Below are positions 11,307 to 20,600 of a stretch of DNA of 64,000 nucleotides, piece after piece; within the stretch, counting starts at the first letter, position 1, and every line of letters starts with the position of its first letter. This DNA is from Haliclystus octoradiatus (Eukaryota; Cnidaria; Staurozoa; Stauromedusae; Haliclystidae): assembly GCA_916610825.1 (NCBI GenBank), contig OU744450.1, positions 20,762,814-20,826,813 of the forward strand, read 5' to 3'. The position numbers were made by a program, and so were the translations under genes. Below the pieces are notes generated by a model, which was not told the DNA's origin, made no database searches, and worked only from the letters and a program-made list of their open reading frames with translations.

Positions 11307-11969
11307 TAGCCTAGTCGGTTTTGACTAATAGCAATTAGACAACGAATGTAACAACCTCTATACAGGCGACTATGAGTTAAGATGGGGACGGGCTGTAGAG
11401 ACCCCGCAATCCTGAATAGCTGATTGGTATATTTGATTGTGGTAATTGTGAGCCGTTTTACAATAACGATAATACAAATCGGAACGCACTCACCGAACTA
11501 ACGAAGTATAAGAAACAGAGGAGTTGATTGATCAATCTCGAGTACCATTGAAGAGACACACCAAATTCAGTAATGACACGTCTTTATATTTCTCAAATGT
11601 AGTTCATGAATATTCAGTAAAATTGAATACAATGGACTAAAACTTGTAATAATGATAATATAAAACTATATAACTGTGATAAATTTGACAACTCTAAAAC
11701 AACAACTGGTAAATATTACATTTACATGAACTTTTATAGTATATTCTAGGTTACGTTGCAAAAAGTGCTGCAATATTAATTTTGATTACATAAACATTAA
11801 TATTGCTGAATCATACACTAATTTGCTTTTCTAATTACTTTTACTCTATATTTAACTAATAACATAAGATTTATTCTAGATTATGACGTTTATGATATGT
11901 AAAATGATTACGTCATCTTGAAATGGAGGCTACTGGTAAATGTGCTATTGTAAGCGTATGTCGCCAACA
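11307..11969. other. Spacer between hairpin repeat copies
   Basis: AT-rich DNA without a convincing gene. A fragment at about 11331-11346 (CAATTAGACAACGA) matches the start of the hairpin repeat and may be a truncated third copy. Confidence 0.35.
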
Positions 11970-12681
11970 ACAACGAGCCCGAGTTGGCTACCGTCGAATA
12001 GTCACCGAGGTCTTCCGAGGTGACTGTTCAGGGCAGTAGACAACAAGGGCGAGTTGTCTAATAGTTTTAGTAGAAATCAACTACTGGTACAAGTAAAACA
12101 TATCAAAAGAAATCAATTCCAACTATTTATTTGCTTTCTGCATAATTAATTTCAAGTACAACGGTCAATCAAAGGAACCCATGACGACTGCAGTGTCGTG
12201 ATTCGGAGGACGAATTTTATTTTGTCCTGTTTCAGATTTAATTTTTAAAACAAAGCAGTTCGATATTAGTACTGGCTACAAAATACAACCCCACAAAATA
12301 GCAAACTTGAGTATTGGTAACTATTGAGTATCTAAAAATATATAAATGTTTGCAGTTTGTAATATAAAAGTTTGAGCTGACTGCTGACTAGCGAACTGAT
12401 GAATCTGCAATAAAGTAGCGAGGAAAAAAGTGTGAGAAGATTGTTAAATAAGATTAAAATTGTGTACGCATGGCCTACCATTAAACAACTTCATCTCATA
12501 TTCTGTTGCTTGTTTTGTTTTCTCTGGCACGGAATTTAAAAGACTCTCGAATAAAATTGATTCAAAAACATTTGCGAATCGCTTGCTTACTTTTTGAAAT
12601 TTGCGATGGAACTTGCAAGCGTTCACTATGAGAAAGTAGTGAAAGATTGAGCAACCAATCAAAATGCAGATCATCGCATAG
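11970..12681 (+). repeat. Hairpin-headed repeat, copy B (~710 bp)
   Basis: Direct-orientation homologue of 10600-11306, beginning with the same hairpin (11970-12058, somewhat more mismatched) and ending at the same GCAGATCATCG motif. The two copies differ by many substitutions and small indels, so they are old relative to each other. Confidence 0.7.
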
Positions 12682-13072
12682 TTCAACTTTCAAAAATCGA
12701 AATTTGAGACCAGACCTCAAAAAAGTGTCATAGGATCAACATCTAATCCCACGTGATAAAATACCGCCCCGTGATTGGCGAAGTAGATTTTTTCTGCTTC
12801 GCAACAGATCACTTTAAAGTTTATACCATCGAGTTTGAGTAGGCCCTCATCGGATCTTCTGAGTGGGGTCTAACTTATAAAGGGAGTGAATTAAATTAAA
12901 AACAATGAAAAGAGAATTTTACAATAATTTATTCCAATTAATTTAAATATTACTAAGAAACTCGGGAAGAAACTATAGCACACAAAAAACAGAAAGTAGA
13001 AGGTTTGACCTTCGGATCATGCGTTTGAAAAGAATCATAATTATGTTGCATATAAATATTTACATTTCTAAT
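12682..13072. other. Intergenic DNA downstream of transporter 2
   Basis: No gene seen. It likely includes the 3' UTR of the minus-strand transporter ending at 13073. Confidence 0.35.
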
Positions 13073-14461
13073 TCAAGAAAATTGGATAACCATTTTTCTA
13101 GGCTTTACTAAGTCTTTTCTCCTCCTAATCAAAGCAAAAGATAGGAGACCAGTAATAACAGCAAACGTGATACTTATTAAGATTGTATGATTAAACCAAA
13201 GTGAAGTAGCAACCCCTGCAATTACTACCCCAGTTGAACGGGGAATTAAACGAATGCCTTCGGAAAGTCCTTGTAGTTCAACAGGGACTAACGTAGAGAT
13301 CAATGCCCTACTTAGTACAGAATCTACCATCCAACCCATTGAAAGAAGTGCTGCCAATATATAAATTAACCACTTTGTATGAGAAAAATAATAAATACAG
13401 AGTAACATACATGATACTAATGTTGGACCAAATGATGCCACCACAGTAGCATAATACACATTAATTCTACTTCCATTTATGACAAATAGAATGCTAATGA
13501 TTGAATAAGCAATCCCGGTTATGAAATAGCAAATTCGAATCTCATCAGCACTGAAATTCTCCCATTCAACGCCAACCAATGGGAGCAAAGCTTCAGATGA
13601 CATCAAAATTAATGCCCCAAAAAAAACGCATGTATACAATAATATTAGATTAGGATTGGATAATAAAGGACGACATCTTGAAAAGAAGGTGCTATTCTGA
13701 GGTAAATTTTGAAAAGATTTCTTTGTCAATAGAAAATTCTTTCCATTGTTAACTTCAATTGTGTAATTCTCGTTTCCTTCGTCTGGAATCAATGCGGTCC
13801 TTTCAGTACAATTGTTGTTGTATTTATCTAGTAGATCTTCGCTGTTGTGTAGAAATGGAATAATCAACATTTGAATAATTAACAATACTACACATATAAG
13901 GAATCCAGGAGCATTTGTTGAATGAATGTAAAATCCACGAAATTCAAAATTAATATCATTAAGTGCAAAGTTTAATAAAGGGCCAAATGTATTTCCAAGT
14001 GCTAGACCAAGATTGATAGCACTAATAGCTGTAGTCAAATGACGTGGTTCCACCATGCGTGCCATTTCTGATGTACTGATTGAAGACATTCCAAGCAAAG
14101 CACCACGTATTATCAAGCCCAATAGCATAACAAATACATTTGAAGGGATACTGTAGATAAATATTCCAATGAATCCACCCATAGTTGAAAACGATATCCA
14201 ATATTTTGCTTTGCCAAAACGATCACATAAATGTCCAAACAAAACAGAGAAAAGAACGCCGGTGATAGCACTGCTAGATGATAAAATTCCCTGATATAAA
14301 GGAATATTTTTGGCTTTAATTTCTTTTAGATAAAACACTATTTGAATTAATCGCATGCTAAAATCCATACCAAGGGTAAAGTTTAGTAAGGAATAGATAA
14401 TACAACTGGAATATATTTTGTATTTTGTACTTTTGAAATAAGCTGTTGCAAGTCTTTTCAT
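13073..14461 (-). CDS. MFSD8/CLN7-like major facilitator transporter, copy 2
   Basis: Full-length paralogue of the 1989-3344 gene with the same ~12-TM plan, motif-A-like stretch (GHLCDRFGKAKYW) and second-half signature (MSSEALLPLVGVEW). The open frame extends upstream to an ATG at 14548, giving 491 aa, but homology with copy 1 begins at the ATG at 14461 (MKRLAT versus MKRFAT). I therefore prefer that start, giving 462 aa; the upstream 29 residues are unsupported. The loop between the halves and the last ~12 residues differ most from copy 1. A 155 bp block (13935-14089) is identical to copy 1. No intron is visible. It is likely a lysosomal or vesicular transporter by family; the substrate is unknown. 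Confidence 0.7.
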   Translation of the reverse strand: MKRLATAYFKSTKYKIYSSCIIYSLLNFTLGMDFSMRLIQIVFYLKEIKAKNIPLYQGILSSSSAITGVLFSVLFGHLCDRFGKAKYWISFSTMGGFIGIFIYSIPSNVFVMLLGLIIRGALLGMSSISTSEMARMVEPRHLTTAISAINLGLALGNTFGPLLNFALNDINFEFRGFYIHSTNAPGFLICVVLLIIQMLIIPFLHNSEDLLDKYNNNCTERTALIPDEGNENYTIEVNNGKNFLLTKKSFQNLPQNSTFFSRCRPLLSNPNLILLYTCVFFGALILMSSEALLPLVGVEWENFSADEIRICYFITGIAYSIISILFVINGSRINVYYATVVASFGPTLVSCMLLCIYYFSHTKWLIYILAALLSMGWMVDSVLSRALISTLVPVELQGLSEGIRLIPRSTGVVIAGVATSLWFNHTILISITFAVITGLLSFALIRRRKDLVKPRKMVIQFS

Positions 14462-15739
14462 AAACATTTCAAGCCGATTTATGTTGAATTCAAGTTGATA
14501 GTAGAATAACCGTGAAATAAAAATAAATACATTTTTTGATCCATTCAACTTAAGTCATTTAATGCCATATTTAAAAATGGAAGTCATCGCGTCTTTCAAA
14601 GAGAGCCATTCTCAAATGGTGCAATGAATTCAAATGGAATACAAGCCCTTGTGCCATACTTCCAAAGAGGAGAAACTTCGCTTTGTAGAACAACATTGAA
14701 TACGGTATTGTACTGTAGATAATACATACAAGATAAACAGTCTGAAATATCGAAATATGTAGGTAATAATAATTGCATATAGTGCAAATAGTTATGTTTA
14801 GTATATGTGAGGAGGCCCTCTCAGAGTCTCAGGCAGGGGCGAATTCAAAGGTGGTCGAGTCGAGTAGATCGATCGACCCCCATAATATTTTCCAAAATTA
14901 TGTCTCAGTTTTAAAATGTTTTTAACAATGTGGTAAGTTTTATTGTAAAATCTATTGTCTAGTAAAGCTAGAAAATGAAAGTCGAGGAAAGTGTTGATTA
15001 ATGTGTCACGGGTGACGTATTTCGTGCAATTGAAGGATCGATTGACCACCGACATTGAATCACAACAATACTTACAATAGATTCGAAAATTTAGACAACT
15101 GACCGATCAGGGTTGAAGATAAGCTTTGATTGGCTAGAAAACAATGAAGCATCCCGGTGCTTCTCCCAGTTGTAAGCTGGGATTGGTAACTTTTCTTTTG
15201 TTAAACAATTGCTCGATCTCCGACTCGAGTTGAGAATTTTGTAGATAAAAGTATGAAAAAACAATGTCACTGATTGGTGGAAAACAAAAACAATGGACCA
15301 ATCTGCACGACCTGAACTATCGGGAATTTTGTAGATTAGATTAATCAGATCAGTTCAGTCTTGATAATTGAAAGTGAGACTCCAAAAAATGGATTCTTCT
15401 TGTCTTTTCTTGAAGAAAATGGCTGCAACGAAATCTTCTGAATGCATTCTTCTTGCTTTTTCAAACGATAACAACCATGTTAGTCTATTGAAAGATATAG
15501 CAAATGATTAGGTTAAAGAACTGTTCTGTTTCTAATCATGACAATTCACTTGGAATATTTTCCTTGTTAGCAATGTTGTGTAAGTGTTTAGTACCAGTAA
15601 TGTGATTATGTTACATTAGATATAATATATTTGATAAATAAATATATCTCTTTTTATCAGTAGTTGAAAGAAAGTTATAGGCATACTGACAGATGTTAGT
15701 AGATTTGTCATAAATTAGCCTATAGATGTGTAAGAACTA
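14462..15739. other. Intergenic DNA upstream of transporter 2
   Basis: No convincing gene. 14598-14640 resembles sequence upstream of transporter 1. 14798-15055 is open on the minus strand for 85 codons without recognisable motifs. A 40-codon plus-strand frame (15389-15511) with internally duplicated codons has no other support. Confidence 0.35.
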
Positions 15740-16835
15740 TGAATGAATGAATGATATATTTGTCAATTGGAGTTTGACAGCCAAATAAAGGAAAAATTAA
15801 TTACACTTACATACAGCCTAAAAATAATTTTAAAATTGTGCTAATGATACGCTATTTAGACTAAATTTAAAAACAGCAAGTGAGGTTGCGCTAACCCCCT
15901 CCTCGGGTAAAGAGTTCCACACCGGTTTGGGAATGTATAAAATGATGCGTTAACATGCTGAATTGCTTTAGCTTTAAGTTTATGGGAATGTCCACGCATG
16001 TTATATTCAATTGTAATCCTAAGAAAATAATTCATCCTTTGAAAGGTCCACAATTCCATTTAATATTTTGAAGACCATGTGCAGGTCGCACTTCAATCTC
16101 CGCAGCTCGAGAGTTTCCAAGAAGACTTGTAATTTTCAAAATGTATACCAGATAAATAGCAAAGACGTTTCTGTAGGATTTAGTTATGATATTGTTTATG
16201 GTAACACGTCTTCCTGGTCTCAGTTGTATATCTGTGTGAAGTGTTGTAGCTACGAAATGTTGAATATGTGATGTCATGTAGTATTTTAGGTATTGTACAT
16301 GCTGTTTGTGATAATCAGTGATGTATTGTGATTGGTTAATTATGTCATCGTCTCAGCGGTATTGTGGTATTAGTTGTTGAGTGTTAATGTATTCGCTCTC
16401 TTACTTTTTGACTGTCGCGGAAGAACTATTAGAGTTATTATCGTGAAATTAACTGCGTGTTTTCTGTCTACTCCATGCCGACCCAATAAGAATCTTACAG
16501 TTTCGTAAAACGCTTTTTAACCTTCTCAACGATAGTAATGTCTTTTAACAGGTGAGGATTCCACACTGGAGAATTTGATTCAACTAAAGATCTTACGTAG
16601 GTCTTGTAAGCTTGTAACAATAAACTATTTGTGGTGAACCTTTTAAAAAGAAGAAACATTCTCGATTGGGCTTTTGCGATAATAGTTGTACAGTGGTATG
16701 AAAATTTCAAATAGGAAGTTAAAATAATTCCAATGTCACGGACTTTTTGTACCTCAGGGATTTGCTTGTCGAAAAGACAATATTGGTAAGAAGGAATGTT
16801 TTTATTTCCAACAGAGAGAGAAAAGCATTTTTATA
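15740..16835 (-). mobile_element. Degenerate CR1/Jockey-like LINE relic, interrupted
   Basis: Minus-strand fragments carry the same LINE signatures as 4623-5612: KVRDIGIIL, FKRFTTNSLLLQAYKTYVRSL and SPVWNPHLL (about 16832-16495), then LELRRLKCDLHMVFKILNGIVDL (about 16130-16065), MRGHSHKL and FPNRCGTLYP (about 15995-15895). Frameshifts and stops separate them. A CATTCATTCATTC tail at about 15742-15757 marks the 3' end. Between about 16240 and 16497 lies roughly 260 bp that does not fit the LINE, apparently a later insertion. Confidence 0.7.
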
Positions 16836-16854
16836 TTTGTATTCATTCATATAG

Positions 16855-17036
16855 AAGAATCTTTAAAGCAGTGTCCATTGGAAAAGAATGGAAATATACA
16901 TGATAAGACTGCTAAATCAAGAGCCAAAAGTGCAGAAAAAACGTCAAAGAAAAAAATTAAGCAAGAAAAGAAAGAAAAGATATCAAAGCAATTAAACAAA
17001 ATAGTACAGTCATTATATGAAATGACCCACCACTAA
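16855..17036 (+). pseudogene. Lysine-rich terminal-exon candidate split by the TIR transposon
   Basis: After a plausible 3' splice site (TATTCATTCATATAG, ending 16854) a frame of 60 codons encodes a strongly Lys/Glu-rich tail (EKTSKKKIKQEKKEK) and now stops at 17034-17036 inside the transposon's left inverted repeat. If the element and one TA copy are removed (joining 17003 to 27724), the same frame continues with 15 more codons of similar Lys/Asn-rich sequence, then stops at TAA. This supports a host coding exon that was interrupted. No upstream exon has been identified, so the gene is unknown; simple A-rich sequence remains an alternative. Confidence 0.4.
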
Positions 17037-17128
17037 TTGCAACAGAAATTATTTTTGCAGTTTCTAGTGTCAAATTTAATGTTTAATAACATATCAAAAC
17101 TCTAGAAAAATCTTTTGCGGCGAAATAG
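17004..17128 (+). repeat. Left terminal inverted repeat (125 bp)
   Basis: Starts GTACAGTCATT and ends GCGGCGAAATAG. It matches the reverse complement of 27587-27721, with about 94 percent identity over the inner 98 bp. Confidence 0.85.
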
Positions 17129-17672
17129 CCCAATTGCGCAATTTAGTTTTAGTTACTTCTGTATTAGCATGAAAGTGAGGTTACCCATGTTTAGCATACC
17201 CAGGTATTGAAATATGACAAAATAACACTTGATGTTACGAGTCTGGATGATTGGAGTCATATTAAATAAATAAAAATGATTTACATCGGCAACAAAAGAA
17301 ATCCTCAAAACGAGGCTACAGATTAGGACAAAGCAGGTGTACATTAAAATGAGACAAACAAGCATTCGCGATGTGCATTTTATTAACATAATAGGTAAAT
17401 TAGAAATAAATAAGAGGAATAGAACATTAATTTCAAAAATAGCATGAACTATTAACTCATATAGCCTATACATAATACATTGAGTTGCTACATAATCACA
17501 GAGATATTCACTACATGACAACAATCTTTTACAACCCGCAGATTGAACCTGAAGAAAATATAGAAAAATAAATGCAATGAAATAAAGTATAATCAAATCT
17601 TGAAGACTTCTATTGTCTCAAAGAATATTCTAATCAGATTTTCTTCCTATTTAACAATTATTTATAATAAAG
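17129..17672. other. Transposon 3' non-coding region
   Basis: Lies between the left TIR and the stop codon of the 1453-aa gene and probably holds its 3' UTR. A hydrophobic minus-strand frame of 147 codons (17153-17596) is open, but its composition looks like AT-rich chance translation with no motif, so I do not call it a gene. Confidence 0.4.
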
Positions 17673-20600
17673 TTATGTATCGAGTACTTCGTTACTGTCT
17701 GTTTTCATTGAATTTGCACATGCTACACCTTTGCATTGTCCGCAAGCAGAAGTGCATGGAAGGTTGTGCCGCTTACAATTACATCGTTTAGTTGTACAAC
17801 CAGTAGCGCAGGAACAACGAATTATTTTCAAAAGTTCATCAGGAGCTGGTGGTAAAGATGTTAGCACAGGTTTAAAATTATTGTCTTGAAGGTACCATCC
17901 CCAGTTGGAAGGGTCTATGTCGTCGTTATTCCTCCATACCTCAACTTGATAAAACACACGAAGGCTATGATTAGCAGCTGCTGCAGAAGTGGGGGGTAAC
18001 TGTTTAGGATGCAGCTGTTTTGAAAGATGTGTGACTTTATCTGAATATTTATGATATCTCAAATCATTGAGACTGCATCCTTCTTCACCTCCATATAGAC
18101 ATGACACCATCCTTTCTCCAGCCTCTATAACTTGATCCATCGTACTGCTGCTAGTGTTAAAAATTAAGGATTGTTTGCGAAAATATGCGGACTTGATAAA
18201 TAACTTCAATGCAGCTGCCTTTCCAATTCCAAATAATCGCGACGTTGTGTCACATCCTAGAATAGCATGGATTAAAAGAATATTTTTACAAATATCAGGT
18301 CCGAGTGAAGCAGTGACTGCCTTGATATCCCACGAACGGTGTATCTTAGTTTTTGCTTTTGGCTCAGGTCTAAAAAATAGTTTGTGTAAGTCAGGTGAAG
18401 AATAGTATAAAAGTAAAATGATAAGATCAGTGTCATCACCAACTAATGTAGTGTTCTTTAAACGTGCTCTTGCTATTGCGGTTTTGACAATTAATAAATC
18501 TGCATCATCTGCAGCATGTGCTGTTACAATTCCATTGGCACTTAACTTTTGACTAAGCAATAATATAAAAGATTGTTTGTTTGAAGTGTTTGTTAAAAAA
18601 GACTCTTTTGTGACAGTGAGATGTGTTTCACCAGTAAAAATAATGTCAGTACACGATTTACCCTTTGCTCGGCTGCTTTGTGTTGCACCTTTGACAGAAG
18701 CACCATGATAGCCATCAAATACAACAAAAACGTCTGAATACTTTTTTTTGACATAATTAACATAAATATCACAGATCTCATTAAAGCTTGAGCCTCTTGA
18801 CCATGGTAACTTATGCAGAAGAGCTCCTCCATCTAAAACATAACAAGAATCTGCGGGAACCTCACAACTTTTGACATTAGACATTTTCCAAATTGCATCA
18901 GCTAAAGCTGGCTTATCAGGCTTTCTCATTTGTAGATATTCATCAAATAGAGCAGGTGGGTAACTACATAACTCATATTTGAAGAGAGACGACACATCCT
19001 CTTGAGTATTTGTGACAATTAGAAGGCGCTGGAAAAGAAGCTGTGGATCAACATAAACTAGTTCACCATCGATTTGAATTGAATATTTCGCACCAAGTGT
19101 TACAGCTTGATTCATTTTCTTGAATGTATAACTTTCAACTTCTTTATCTAACATACCATCAATAATCTTCTTACCTATACTCAACGATGAATCTACATTA
19201 ACATTTGTATCCGCTACAACACCATTGACTATATTGCATAATGGTTTATCTTTTTCAAAGGGATTGTGTTCTTGTAATGCTTTGAGCAGAATCTTCATAT
19301 CATTATTGTCTCTGATGATTGTTGATGCAGAAATGTCTTGATTTTGTTCACTGGTAGCATATGAAACATCTGTAAATTCTAGCATAGCATCATTAATTTC
19401 AGCACATGCAGGCATTGACAGGAGCCAAATATTCCTCTGTTCCTCTGTCATTCCTCGCCCCCTGGTCAACCCACCGCTTGTTTTGAGACTCCTCATTAGT
19501 ACCTGCTCAATAACCAGGTCAGTAGAAAGTCCACCCCAATAACGTGAACTCCTCCGTGCAACATGATACCCTTTTTGCAATTTTAAGTACACATTTGAAT
19601 TTGAAGATTTTAATTGTACCATTGATTGAAGATACAACCATAATGATTTAACATATAAATTATGACCTGCAGCAGCAAGGTATGGCATCATACGGTTTAA
19701 GGCTTGCAAATGTAGGTTAAAATTACCAGTCCTTTCAGCTTTGATAAATTGAAGTAAAATTTCAACCATATCCATATATTGGAGCCATAAGCACGCAGTT
19801 CTAGTATTTTTGAATGTGTTTTTGAAGTCGAGAAGTTTACCTGATAATGTCTCAAATACTTCATTTTTACAGATTCCTTCCAATGTTTGAGATTTAGATA
19901 TTAAACTATTGTACAGGTCACAAAGTACTTTCAAAGTAGAATCACAATGGGTTTGATCTACAACTTCAGAAGATTGTTTAAAAATATTTGAAAAACATTG
20001 TGTATTTAAAGCAGCATACATCAATATGTGAGCTCTCACTCCCCGCCTTATAGCTTTGCCGGTCATCATATGGATCACAGCATTGGGTGCATAAATTAAT
20101 TCTAATATTTCTGTTAGACCTGACCCATTCATCAAATGTCCAATTGCACCAATATAACTCATTTCAGCATGGAAACCACCAATACGTAATATGATGTCAT
20201 TTAAACTACTAGTAGGTTCCTCACATGCAACAATATTGATAGCCTTCCACCATAGAGGTTGGTCAAAAGTTACAATGGGTGTTAAACCATGTCGCTTTGC
20301 ATGATCAGCAATAAATGTTAAACATGAATAAATACAAACGGGATCAGTTGATTTCAAATCAAGCATCGGTAAAAATTTAAATGATGACACTCCTGGATAG
20401 TCCCCAAATAAAAAACTTCTAAAAAAACCAGCCCAAGAAAGAATGTGCTCATCAAAAATCATTGAAACTCTCCAAAGTAAGTCTAAATTAGAAGTACTGT
20501 CGGGCACTTGAGGAATTGTGAGCTTTTTATATAAAAAAATTGTTTTAGCTCGCTGTGGTTGTGGGTATCTAATAGAAACTTTACCAATGTCAATAATATC

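Noticed and set aside
14798-15055. 85-codon minus-strand frame
   Set aside because: No motif and no context; likely old repeat or chance.
15389-15511. Short ATG frame as first exon for the lysine-rich exon at 16855
   Set aside because: A GTTAGT donor is present, but its phase does not fit the downstream frame and nothing else supports it.
16239-16500. Calling a definite solo LTR
   Set aside because: TG...CA ends exist, but flanking bases do not form a target duplication.
17153-17596. 147-codon hydrophobic frame between TIR and main gene
   Set aside because: AT-rich chance translation with no motif; it lies in the probable 3' UTR.
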